From the NCBI GenBank assembly GCA_023487095.1, contig JAMDEL010000096.1, positions 587 to 20,365 of the forward strand: 19,779 bases of DNA, written 5' to 3'. The stretch is from Patescibacteria group bacterium. GTDB taxonomy: Bacteria; Patescibacteriota; Doudnabacteria; UBA920. The position numbers and the translations under genes are program-made. The notes beneath the pieces were generated by a model. That model searched no databases. It saw nothing but the letters and a program-made list of their open reading frames with translations, and had not been told where the DNA came from. This document shows positions 7,067-14,793 of this stretch, piece after piece. Numbering within the stretch: the first letter of the stretch is position 1; every line of letters begins with the position of its first letter.

Positions 7067-7080
7067 ACTTCAGTATCTTT

Positions 7081-7109
7081 ATCATATCAAGGTATTTACT
7101 GGCTGTCAA
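7081..7109 (-). promoter_or_regulatory. Near-consensus sigma70 promoter for the non-coding RNA
   Basis: The minus strand has a perfect TTGACA at 7104-7109 and TATGAT at 7081-7086, with exactly 17 bases between. The predicted start is near 7074. It is the best promoter-like sequence in the window and points away from the exonuclease gene. Confidence 0.75.
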
Positions 7110-7231
7110 GAATATGCCCTAGTGATGAAAAGTTTTGGCTTATTTATAACTAAATTTTATATTTCGCTTATAACTCATAACGTTTTTTACCCGATTTGGT
7201 ATTTTTTATAACCTGTGGATAAACTGTTGAA
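7110..7231. other. AT-rich segment with three TTATAAC repeats, next to DnaA boxes
   Basis: No gene here. TTATAAC occurs at 7144-7150, 7168-7174 and 7206-7212 on the plus strand, the last directly before the second DnaA box. The sequence is clearly AT-rich compared with its neighbours. It could be a DNA-unwinding element or simply a regulatory spacer. Confidence 0.4.
7214..7222 (-). promoter_or_regulatory. Perfect DnaA box TTATCCACA, inverted
   Basis: Exact consensus on the minus strand (TGTGGATAA on the plus strand), about 150 bp from the box at 7058-7066 and facing it. It lies ten bases from the stop of the exonuclease gene. Confidence 0.6.
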
Positions 7232-9586
7232 TCAACCAATCTTAACCTTAAAGCTCCCTACTTTCTCTACAAAATCAATAAAGGCGCTAGCGTATTCCTT
7301 GGACAGCTTAGGATCAGCTATGACCACCTGCTTTAATAAATCTGTGTGGAAAAAACCCAAAATTCGGCCAAGATTATAAACCGCCCTGGGCAAACTGAAC
7401 TGCTCAAAAGGCCGGTCGTAGGTGTTGGCAACGGCTTCCAAATACGGGTGCGTGTATTGTTCAAAAGGCAAATGGGCCAGAACCAGAGTTTTAACCTCCA
7501 GCCTGTCCAAAGAGCTGGCGGGGGCATCGTTTAAATACCTTAAAATCAGCTTATCCGTGGCCAAAAGCAAACTTTCTTCGTATATTTCAAAATTCCTAAA
7601 GAGTTTGTTGCTGCCGCCTGAACTATTCTGGGACAACACATTGGCGTAGGCCTGAAACTCCTCATAGTTTTGTTCATAGAGCTCTTTAACCTGCATCGGG
7701 CTCCCTAAAAGCACCGCGGCCGGCAAGCTAGCTGGTTTTATGTATTTCTTTAGGCCGTCTCCGGCCAAAGCAGTGCTGTAAATCACACAACCAACCTTCC
7801 CTTTGCCAAAAAACCCTGAAAACAAGTCGCCCTGTACGGTTACCTTCCTCTTCTGAGGCTTTAGGGCCACTTGTTTGATATTCAACTCCCCCAACCCCAA
7901 ACGGGACAAAAACAAATTAATAACTCCTGTCTGGTTAAGTGAATCTGCAAAACAAATTTTCCCCGTAGCGGCGGAAGCCTCATCCATGCTCTCTTTCAGG
8001 TTAATCGGATTGTCAAAAAAGACACAGCGCCCTTCGGCCAGCTCAACCCATTTTACCCGGTTCGGAACCTGTATGAAGAAACCCCGCAGGTTTGAAGCTG
8101 TTTCCTTTAAAGGCTCCGAGTCTAAATCCTCTGCTGTTTGCATAAGCTTTTCCGCATAGTTTTGGGCAGCTTGCTTAACTTTTTGAAAATTTTCAAGAAC
8201 TTCTGTCTGCGGTAAAACCTTAAAATACTCAAAGCCCTCGGGCTTTTCCTTCAAAAGGCCGTTAGCCAAGCCAAAAAACAAATCTGCGTCATTGAGGGCC
8301 GTCTTTACTGCTTTCTCTTGCTTTTCGCTGCCGCTCTGGGTTTCGGGGTTATAGTAAGACTTGAGCAAATAAGAAACAAAGCCCCAGGAAACCCTGTGGC
8401 TGATGCCTGAATTCAAGGCATTTTCCAATTCCGGCAGTCCGGCGACAACAACAAAACGGTCAGCCAGCAAACCATGCTTTTTTGACAGCTCTAAAAAGGT
8501 CTGGGTATCACAGACCCAGGTTTTAGCTGCTGGGTCCACGGAAAAATCACTGTTTGAAACCGCGGTTTTAAATTGCCCGCCAAAAAAAGTCAGGTTTAAA
8601 TCCAAAAGGCTGCCGGTTTGCCAATTGGTCGCCTGCCAAACCAGCATTTTAAGCAGAAACCTGGCCTCCTCCGCGCTCTTGCCCTCTTTTTCAATCAGGG
8701 AGCTTAAGCTTGCGGCGTTAAACACATCTGCTGGAGAAAACACTGCTTCAGCCAGGCCTTTCTGCCAATATTCCATTACCAGCCCGGTTTTGGGCACGAC
8801 CAGTAAGGTTTTACCTTTCTGCTTTGCCAATTTTTCCAACAAAACCCCAGGATAATTGGTAAAAAGCGGAAAATCATACAACGCCCCGCTCTGCAACTTA
8901 AAATCTTCAAAAACCTGGGTTTGTTTCAGAGCTTTCTTCTTTGAAGCCGGCCTGGTATTTTTCCCTGGCTGGAACGCCTTTTCATTGGTGTTGGCCAAAG
9001 CAAGCAGCGGCTGCCATGAAAACTGGTATGGTTCCGTAATTTCTAAAATCTTTTTTCTAAGCTCGGACTTAAGGCCGGAATAAATGCCCATGAGTTTTTC
9101 CAGAACCTGCAAAGCGGCCTTGGCGTCAGCCAGCGCCCTATGTGCATCCTTATGGGCAATCCGGAAATAGTGCATGAGATTTTCCAAATTATAGGAATGG
9201 TGTGTGGGCAAAAGCCACTGGACCAAATCCATGGTATCCAAAAGTTTGCCAGAAAGCTTTAAGCCTTTACTCTCCAAAAATTTTGCATCAAAGGCAATAT
9301 TGTGGCCGACGATTACAGCTTCCCCCAGCTTTTGCTGCAAAAAGCCGGCGAATTCGCCGAATTCTGGGGCCTTGTCCAATTCGCCCTGGGTGATGCCGGT
9401 TAGACCCAAAATTTTCGGACTAACAGCCTTGTGGGGCCTGAAAACCTGGGTCCACTCTTCAGTGGCCTTAAATCCCTTGGCCGTGGCCTCAAAAAAAACA
9501 AAACCCACTTCCAGGATTTCTTCGGTCAGCGGGTCAAAGCCCGTAGTTTCTATATCTAGACTGCAATATTTTTCTCTGGTTTCCAT
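7232..9586 (-). CDS. DnaQ-type 3'-5' exonuclease fused to a degenerate DinG-like helicase
   Basis: 784 aa. Residues 1-170 form a DEDDh exonuclease with all five catalytic residues: Asp11 and Glu13 in SLDIETTG, Asp100 in VGHNIAFD, and His149 and Asp154 in DAHRALADA. The remaining 600 residues follow the layout of DinG, a superfamily 2 helicase often fused to such an exonuclease in Firmicutes. The ATPase motifs, however, are missing. No GxGKT Walker A precedes KGKTLLVVPKTG at about 257-268. The position expected for VIDEAHxLEDAL reads VVVAGLPELENAL (379-391). It is probably an active nuclease with a structural or DNA-binding pseudo-helicase. It sits downstream of recA and its terminator, suggesting a role in repair or DNA turnover. 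Confidence 0.8.
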   Translation of the reverse strand: METREKYCSLDIETTGFDPLTEEILEVGFVFFEATAKGFKATEEWTQVFRPHKAVSPKILGLTGITQGELDKAPEFGEFAGFLQQKLGEAVIVGHNIAFDAKFLESKGLKLSGKLLDTMDLVQWLLPTHHSYNLENLMHYFRIAHKDAHRALADAKAALQVLEKLMGIYSGLKSELRKKILEITEPYQFSWQPLLALANTNEKAFQPGKNTRPASKKKALKQTQVFEDFKLQSGALYDFPLFTNYPGVLLEKLAKQKGKTLLVVPKTGLVMEYWQKGLAEAVFSPADVFNAASLSSLIEKEGKSAEEARFLLKMLVWQATNWQTGSLLDLNLTFFGGQFKTAVSNSDFSVDPAAKTWVCDTQTFLELSKKHGLLADRFVVVAGLPELENALNSGISHRVSWGFVSYLLKSYYNPETQSGSEKQEKAVKTALNDADLFFGLANGLLKEKPEGFEYFKVLPQTEVLENFQKVKQAAQNYAEKLMQTAEDLDSEPLKETASNLRGFFIQVPNRVKWVELAEGRCVFFDNPINLKESMDEASAATGKICFADSLNQTGVINLFLSRLGLGELNIKQVALKPQKRKVTVQGDLFSGFFGKGKVGCVIYSTALAGDGLKKYIKPASLPAAVLLGSPMQVKELYEQNYEEFQAYANVLSQNSSGGSNKLFRNFEIYEESLLLATDKLILRYLNDAPASSLDRLEVKTLVLAHLPFEQYTHPYLEAVANTYDRPFEQFSLPRAVYNLGRILGFFHTDLLKQVVIADPKLSKEYASAFIDFVEKVGSFKVKIG

Positions 9587-9617
9587 GATTTAGATTTTAG
9601 CATTTTACCGGTAATGT

Positions 9618-9648
9618 AAAAAGCCCGCCTTTTACGGCGAGCTTTTTT
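9618..9648 (-). terminator. Terminator after recA
   Basis: An imperfect hairpin flanked by an A run and a T run: minus strand AAAAAAGCTCGCC, loop GTAAAA, GGCGGGCTTTTT. It is nearly symmetric, so it could work in both directions. It separates recA from the exonuclease gene. Confidence 0.75.
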
Positions 9649-9656
9649 AACAACAG

Positions 9657-10715
9657 CTATTCTACCTGGCTTTCCGCTTCGGGCTTGCTTTGTGGCAGCT
9701 CGCCATTCTTAACCTTTTCACGGACTGCCTGGTCTATGGCCTTAAACACCTTGGGGTTTTCTTTCAAAAACACTTTGGCATTCTCGCGGCCAACGCCCAG
9801 CTTTATATCTCCGAACAGGTGAGTATTACCGCTTTTTTCAATGACCCCCAAAGCCACGCCCGTATCCAGCAAATCACCAGAAGCGGAAATGCCCTCGTTA
9901 TACATAATGTCAAACTCCGCGGTTTTAAACGGCGGGGCCACCTTATTCTTAACAATCTTCACCTTAACCCGGTTGCCAATGATTTTATCGCCGTTTTTTA
10001 TCTGGGCATTGCGCCTGACTTCAATCCTGACTGAGGCGTAAAACTTCAAGGCGTTGCCGCCCGTGGTGGTTTCTGGGTTGCCGAACATCACCCCGATCTT
10101 CATGCGAATCTGGTTGATAAAAATAACCGTTGTGTTGGTTTTGGAAATTATGGCTGTCAGCTTTCTTAAAGCTTGGCTCATGAGCCTGGCCTGGAGCCCC
10201 ATGTGCGAATCGCCCATCTCGCCTTCAATCTCGTTCCTGGGGGTCAGGGCCGCGACAGAGTCAATCACGATTAAATCCAAGCCATTGCTCCGCACCAAAG
10301 TCTCGCAAATATCCAAAGCCTGCTCGCCGTTGTCCGGCTGGGAAATAAGCAAGTCTTCCAACTTTACACCAATCCTTTTTGCATACTCTGGGTCCAAAGC
10401 GTGCTCCGCATCTATAAAAGCAGCCAACCCGCCCTTTTTCTGAATTTCTGCAATCATATGCAGGGTTAAGGTGGTTTTTCCGGAAGACTCCGGGCCGTAA
10501 ATTTCCACTACCCGCCCTTTGGGGATCCCTCCCACCCCTAGAGCCAAATCCAGGCTGATACTGCCGGTAGGCGTGGATGCGACATCCATAGTTTTGGAAT
10601 CCGAAAGTTTCATTATACTACCCGCGCCAAACTTATCCTGAATCTGGTCCATCGCGCTGGTAACCGCTTTCCATTTCCCCGAATCATTCGGGCTTTTTGT
10701 TGTTTGTTTCGCCAT
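9657..10715 (-). CDS. recA: Recombinase RecA
   Basis: 352 aa from the ATG at 10715 (MAKQTTKSP). A GTG two codons upstream at 10721 is also possible. Walker A is GPESSGKT at 74-81, followed by IDAEHALDPEYA. Walker B is in LDLIVIDSVAAL. The DNA-binding loops are also recognisable: EIEGEMGDSHMGLQARLMSQ for L1 and the GNPETTTGGNALKFYAS region for L2. It is full length with the C-terminal domain. RecA drives homologous recombination and induces the SOS response by stimulating LexA self-cleavage. It has its own promoter carrying a LexA-box-like site, and a terminator downstream. Confidence 0.98.
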   Translation of the reverse strand: MAKQTTKSPNDSGKWKAVTSAMDQIQDKFGAGSIMKLSDSKTMDVASTPTGSISLDLALGVGGIPKGRVVEIYGPESSGKTTLTLHMIAEIQKKGGLAAFIDAEHALDPEYAKRIGVKLEDLLISQPDNGEQALDICETLVRSNGLDLIVIDSVAALTPRNEIEGEMGDSHMGLQARLMSQALRKLTAIISKTNTTVIFINQIRMKIGVMFGNPETTTGGNALKFYASVRIEVRRNAQIKNGDKIIGNRVKVKIVKNKVAPPFKTAEFDIMYNEGISASGDLLDTGVALGVIEKSGNTHLFGDIKLGVGRENAKVFLKENPKVFKAIDQAVREKVKNGELPQSKPEAESQVE

Positions 10716-10742
10716 ATGCACTAAATTTAATTCTTGTTCCCT

Positions 10743-10774
10743 ATTATAGTAAACGATTGTTCACCTAATGTCAA
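10743..10774 (-). promoter_or_regulatory. recA promoter with LexA/SOS-box-like operator
   Basis: On the minus strand TTGACA lies at 10769-10774. TATAAT lies at 10743-10748 (20-base spacing), or TACTAT at 10746-10751 (17-base spacing). Between them GAACAATCGTTT (10751-10762) differs at one position from GAACnnnnGTTC, the Gram-positive type LexA box. A DnaA-box-like TTATCCACT lies just upstream at 10781-10789. Confidence 0.55.
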
Positions 10775-10797
10775 CCCTGGTTATCCACTGCCTCGGC

Positions 10798-11757
10798 TTA
10801 CGGGGCAACTTTTGTGGTGTCGGCGGAAAACGAGATGTTGGAAAGCGCTTCGCCTGGCCGGCCCAGTACTCCCAAGTTCTGGCCGCCCAGTATGGCTTCG
10901 GTGGCACCGGCATCGGAGACTGACAGGACAATTTTCTTTTGCCCTGACAAAACTTTTGAATCACCTTTGCGAAAAGAGGCGGCAGCCTTCTCACCGTCGT
11001 CCAAACTATAGGAAACATCTACATCGGCGGTAAAATTCAATCTCAGCTCAACTTTGTTTTCCGGAGAGGCAGAAAGCGCCGACGGCTCCAACTCGCCGAT
11101 GATGGTGATGTTTTTGGCCACGGTTTTATCAAACTTGTTTTTTGCGGCCACGACAATATCCTTGGGTCCCGAGGTCAGGCTCAGTTGAGTTTCAAAACTG
11201 CCGCTACTCTCCACAAACACGCCTTGGCCGTTTACCGTGACGGACATGCCGGGGTCGGTCTGGCCTTTAACTTTCACAAAAGAACTCCTCACTACCTGGT
11301 TGGGCTGGGGCTCAAAGACTTCCAGAGAAGGTAGGCGATTAATTGAAAAAACCTGCCAGACGATATAAGCCAAAGTTGCGGCCACAAAAACCGCTGCCAG
11401 CACAATAGTCAGTATTTTTGGAGTAATTGTCATGCGCCTAAAAAACTCTTTCCAATTTTTTTTCTCATCCGCCTCTTTGCCGCGCATCTGGACAAAAATA
11501 TTTTTTTCTTTTTTAAACTGCATAACCAGGCTTTCCGTTTCAACGTTGTACATCTCGGCGAGCTGCCTTAAAAAGCCGCAGACATAAACGTCTGCCGGCA
11601 ATTTGGAATAATTTCCCGATTCCAGGCTAACCAAAAAAACTTGTTTAATTCCGGTTTTTACGGAAACTTCTTCAAGAGTTAAACTGGCATTTTTCCTGAC
11701 TTCGGTAAGGTATTCCGGCAGGGTTTCCGTACGGATTTTTTTCTTCTCAAAGGCCAT
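10798..11757 (-). CDS. rodZ: RodZ-like cell-shape protein (HTH, TM, Ig-like, DUF4115)
   Basis: 319 aa. Residues 10-80 are a RodZ-type helix-turn-helix (LPEYLTEVRKNASLTLEEVS, then LPADVYVCGFLRQLAEMYN). A basic segment and one membrane helix follow (about 114-136). Outside is an Ig-like or bacterial adhesin-type module (about 148-218, PNQVVRSSFVKVKGQTDPG), then a RodZ C-terminal/DUF4115-like domain. In other bacteria RodZ links MreB to the wall elongation machinery; mreB is not in this window. A strong ribosome site TAAGGAGAT lies at 11761-11769. It lies 54 bases after ftsK, probably in the same unit, and directly before the recA promoter. Confidence 0.85.
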   Translation of the reverse strand: MAFEKKKIRTETLPEYLTEVRKNASLTLEEVSVKTGIKQVFLVSLESGNYSKLPADVYVCGFLRQLAEMYNVETESLVMQFKKEKNIFVQMRGKEADEKKNWKEFFRRMTITPKILTIVLAAVFVAATLAYIVWQVFSINRLPSLEVFEPQPNQVVRSSFVKVKGQTDPGMSVTVNGQGVFVESSGSFETQLSLTSGPKDIVVAAKNKFDKTVAKNITIIGELEPSALSASPENKVELRLNFTADVDVSYSLDDGEKAAASFRKGDSKVLSGQKKIVLSVSDAGATEAILGGQNLGVLGRPGEALSNISFSADTTKVAP

Positions 11758-11811
11758 AACATCTCCTTAAAAACATCTGATCTCTTGCGTTATTCGGCTG
11801 CGGAAAACAAA

Positions 11812-14043
11812 CTACTCGTGCTCTTCGTCAATCCCGTACTCAGCCTTCTCGCCCGCGGGGATTGTGCCGTAGACTTCGCGCGGCTTAGCCCCTTCACCAG
11901 GACCGACAATATGAGCCTGTTCCAGCTGGTCCATGATTCTAGCGGCCCGGGCATAACCGATACCCAAATGCCTCTGCAAAAAAGTGGTGGAAGCCTTGCC
12001 GGCTTTTTGGACAACATCCTGGGCTTCTTCAAACAAAGGATCCCGGTCCTCCTCTTCCTCCATGCCCGGAACGCCTGTGGACCTTTTCGGTTTTTCCAAA
12101 ATGGTCTCATCGTAGATCACCGCACCCGCCTGGTTCTTGAAGAAGTCTGCGACTTTCTTTACTTCGGCAGAACCGATAAACGCGCCCTGGATGCGCCGGG
12201 GCTTGGTGCTCTCAGCGCTGACAAAAAGCAAGTCGCCGTTACCAAGCAATTTTTCAGCGCCGCCGGAGTCAATAATTACCCGGCTGTTAATCTGGCTGGC
12301 TACGGTATAGGCAACGCGCGAAGTTATGTTAGCTTTAATAACCCCTGTAATAATATCCACGCTCGGGTGCTGGGTCGCCAGTACCAGGTGGATACCGACA
12401 GCACGGGCCATCTGCGCCAAACGCACGATTGTTGATTCAACATCTGCCTGGGCCACGGCCATGAGGTCGGCTAGTTCATCCACGACCACCACCAGATACG
12501 GCATCTTTAGTTCAACATCCTGGTTGTATTCCAAAATGTTCCTGTGGTTGGTTTCCGCCAGCAACCGGTAGCGCCTGTCCATTTCCGAGACTGCCCACTT
12601 AAGGGCGTTCACGGCTTTCTCGTGATCGGTCACCACCGGGGTAAGCAGGTGTGGAATGCCATTATACAGGCTGAGCTCAACCCTTTTCGGATCAATAATA
12701 ATAAACCTGACGTCCTGGGGAGTATTGCGGTAAAGCAGGGAAATCAAGAGCGTGTTAATACCCACGCTTTTGCCCGTGCCAGTAGAACCCGCGATCAGCA
12801 AATGCGGCATCTTGGCCAAATCGGCCAAGACCGGGTGGCCCGCCACGTCCCTGCCCAAAACAAAAGCCAGCCGAGTCTTGTTTTCAACAAAGTCCTTGCT
12901 TTGCATCACATCTCTCAGGCGCACCATGGTCGTAGTCCGGTTCGGAACCTCAATCCCCACCAGCGACTTGCCGGGAATGGGCAACTCCATACGGATGCTT
13001 TTGGCCGCAAGCTCCAGGGCCAGATTGTCCTGCAGGGCAGCAATCTGCGACAGCTTCACCCCATTGGCCGGGCGCAAGGTGTATTGGGCAACCGTAGGGC
13101 CGACATTAACTTCGCCCATTTCCGCCTCAATGCCGAAATCAGCCAAGGTTTTTTTGATAATTTCTATATTGACTTCAATATTGCCGCTGTCCACGTCCAG
13201 CTTCCCCTGTTCCAGCAGGTCAAAACCAGGCAGCTTATAATTAATCCGGTTGTCCACCTTTATGGCTTCCATCTCCGCTCCCTTGCCCCCCACAATGACC
13301 CTGGGCTCAAGTTTGGGCTTGGGAACAACCTCTTCTAATTTTCCAGGCGCTTCCTCTTCGGCTTTCAATTTTTTGTTAATGTCAGCGACTTTATTGCTGG
13401 TAAAGCCTTCGCTGGCCATGCCGTTAATTTTGACCTCGGAGGCATGGTTTTTCTTTTCAGCTTCCTGGCCAGGCACGGCTTTCTGTTTGCCCGGCAATAG
13501 TTTATGTAAGGCCACGTTGAAAGCCATAAGGATACCAATAATCAGCAGGGCGACTAGCAGGCTGCCGCCGGCCCAAAAATCCAGCAAGGCAAAAGCACTG
13601 CCGCCAAAGCCTGCACCAAAGAACCCGCCGCCCTTGCCCTCCGAAACTAGCTCCCAGGTCAGACCGCCGGATTTTAAATAAAAAATATGCACCAACCCGG
13701 CAATGCTGCCTATCATCAGAAGGGAGCCAAAATACACGCGCCAGTAAAAGCCCTTATCTTCTTTTACTTCTTCATCGTCATGCGGCATGCGATGGCTGGC
13801 CAAAAGCCATGCCACTAAAAGCAAGAAAACCGGCACAAAATATGCCAAGACACCAAATACCCACTTGAGGCCCGAAAGCAGAACCGCACCCAAGGAACCC
13901 GCAAGCTCCACCACGGCTAAAAAAGTAATTATGGATAATGTTGCAAAAACTACCACTGCCATACCCCTTTTTACTTCCGGTGAAAGGTTTAGTCTGGGTG
14001 CGCGGACCTTGATTTTATCTTCCGATTTTTTTTCTTTTTTCAT
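11812..14043 (-). CDS. ftsK: DNA translocase FtsK/SpoIIIE
   Basis: 743 aa. The N-terminal membrane part has about four helices (roughly 28-48, 58-82, 103-124, 150-178). A short charged linker follows, then the alpha domain from about 285 (NIEIIKKTLADFGIEAEMGE). The motor has Walker A GSTGTGKS at 419-426 and Walker B VVVVDELAD at 518-526. The C-terminal gamma winged helix starts at about 670 (DPLFEEAQDVV, LQRHLGIGYARAARIMDQLE). It pumps chromosomal DNA across the closing division septum. The linker is much shorter than in E. coli FtsK, as in SpoIIIE-type proteins. It is preceded by the hsp20 terminator and is followed by rodZ. Confidence 0.95.
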   Translation of the reverse strand: MKKEKKSEDKIKVRAPRLNLSPEVKRGMAVVVFATLSIITFLAVVELAGSLGAVLLSGLKWVFGVLAYFVPVFLLLVAWLLASHRMPHDDEEVKEDKGFYWRVYFGSLLMIGSIAGLVHIFYLKSGGLTWELVSEGKGGGFFGAGFGGSAFALLDFWAGGSLLVALLIIGILMAFNVALHKLLPGKQKAVPGQEAEKKNHASEVKINGMASEGFTSNKVADINKKLKAEEEAPGKLEEVVPKPKLEPRVIVGGKGAEMEAIKVDNRINYKLPGFDLLEQGKLDVDSGNIEVNIEIIKKTLADFGIEAEMGEVNVGPTVAQYTLRPANGVKLSQIAALQDNLALELAAKSIRMELPIPGKSLVGIEVPNRTTTMVRLRDVMQSKDFVENKTRLAFVLGRDVAGHPVLADLAKMPHLLIAGSTGTGKSVGINTLLISLLYRNTPQDVRFIIIDPKRVELSLYNGIPHLLTPVVTDHEKAVNALKWAVSEMDRRYRLLAETNHRNILEYNQDVELKMPYLVVVVDELADLMAVAQADVESTIVRLAQMARAVGIHLVLATQHPSVDIITGVIKANITSRVAYTVASQINSRVIIDSGGAEKLLGNGDLLFVSAESTKPRRIQGAFIGSAEVKKVADFFKNQAGAVIYDETILEKPKRSTGVPGMEEEEDRDPLFEEAQDVVQKAGKASTTFLQRHLGIGYARAARIMDQLEQAHIVGPGEGAKPREVYGTIPAGEKAEYGIDEEHE

Positions 14044-14118
14044 AGTTTAGAGTTTTGTTGAGCAGGTTTATTTTAGCATTTTTTAATGCCATTAGCCATA
14101 TTTTACGGATAAAAGAAA

Positions 14119-14147
14119 CCCCTGGGGGCCGGGCAGGCCTCCAGGGG
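14119..14147 (-). terminator. Terminator after the hsp20 gene
   Basis: A 12-bp stem: CCCCTGG pairs with CCAGGGG, one G-U pair, then GGCC with GGCC, loop of five. On the minus strand it runs into TTTCTTTTAT. It separates hsp20 from ftsK. Confidence 0.85.
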
Positions 14148-14160
14148 AGTTATTTACCGA

Positions 14161-14724
14161 TTACAAGCCCTTAACTTTGACTTTTTTGGTCTTGGCCTTG
14201 GCCGCTTTGGGAATGATGATGGTTAAAATTCCGTCTTTCAAGTCAGCCTCAATGTGCTCGCTGTCAATGTCCACGGGAACAATTACGCTCCGGGAAAAAC
14301 CGCCCCAATAGCACTCTTGATAAAAATAGTCGTCCTCGGAAACATTCTCTTCTTTCTTGCGCGCTCCTTTTACGGTCACCATATCGTTAGCCACCGTAAT
14401 ATCTATGTCTTCTGGCCTGACCCCGGCAATGGTGGACTTGATAATCACGTTGTCCTTGGTCTGGTACATGTCAATGTTCAGCTGTCCTTCATAGTCAGAC
14501 ATCCACTCATCGTTTTGCTGGGCGGGCTGTTCTTGTTTTTGAGGCACGGGCTCAAGAGGCATAACGGCTATTTCCTGTTCATCAACTTCCTCTTCTGGTG
14601 AGAGCTCTTCTTCTTCATATTCAGTTTCTTGGATATGTGAAACAGCCACTTTTTCAGGCATTTCTTCGGTTACATTACCACCCATAATTTTTCCAAAAAA
14701 CGAAGTTTTTTCTTTCTTTGCCAT
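14161..14724 (-). CDS. Small heat shock protein Hsp20 (alpha-crystallin family)
   Basis: 187 aa. The alpha-crystallin domain covers about residues 80-187 (LNIDMYQTKDNVIIKSTIAG, DIDITVANDMVTVKGARK, FSRSVIVPVDID). It ends with the family hallmark DGILTIIIPK and a Lys-rich tail. The first 75 residues are unusually acidic (EYEEEELSPEEEVDEQE) and Gln-rich. Such proteins hold unfolding proteins as ATP-independent chaperones in the cytoplasm. The gene has its own promoter (14765-14793) and terminator, so it is monocistronic. No CIRCE element was seen. Confidence 0.9.
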   Translation of the reverse strand: MAKKEKTSFFGKIMGGNVTEEMPEKVAVSHIQETEYEEEELSPEEEVDEQEIAVMPLEPVPQKQEQPAQQNDEWMSDYEGQLNIDMYQTKDNVIIKSTIAGVRPEDIDITVANDMVTVKGARKKEENVSEDDYFYQECYWGGFSRSVIVPVDIDSEHIEADLKDGILTIIIPKAAKAKTKKVKVKGL

Positions 14725-14764
14725 AAATCTTGCGCGAAATTAATCCTTAAGCCTGTGTAAAGTT

Positions 14765-14793
14765 ATGATAAACAATCGGTGCCGTTTAGTCAA
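14765..14793 (-). promoter_or_regulatory. Promoter of the hsp20 gene
   Basis: On the minus strand TTGACT lies at 14788-14793 and TATCAT at 14765-14770, separated by 17 bases; each hexamer has one mismatch. It overlaps the end of the glycosyltransferase gene, and the start site would be about 34 bases before the ATG. Confidence 0.65.

Larger units (their letters stand above)
6612..7074 (-). ncRNA. Candidate structured non-coding RNA, about 460 nt, family unknown
   Basis: The stretch 6541-7231 has no protein-coding gene that I can support, yet contains a strong promoter at 7081-7109 and a terminator at 6612-6639, both on the minus strand. Between them are several stable hairpins. A 21-bp helix with G-U pairs lies at about 6692-6741 (GCAGTAG pairing with CTACTGC). 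AAATTGAC near 6767 pairs with GTCAATTT near 6656 around it. GAGGAAAA pairs with TTTTCCTC at about 6982-7027. CTTTGGC pairs with GCCAAAG near 6773-6792. I looked for the conserved cores of tmRNA, RNase P RNA and SRP RNA and did not find them. The long hairpin with closing stem in the 3' half is loosely reminiscent of 6S RNA, but that is only an impression. Confidence 0.5.

Noticed and set aside
6600..7075. tmRNA or RNase P RNA as the identity of the transcript
   Set aside because: No tRNA-like T arm or CCA end for tmRNA on either strand, and no RNase P P4 conserved core (GAGGAAAGTCC or ACAGAA); only short partial resemblances.
9587..9620. Possible promoter (TAAAAT) directly before the exonuclease gene giving a leaderless transcript
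   Set aside because: The -35 would lie in the recA terminator and spacing is poor; too weak to list.
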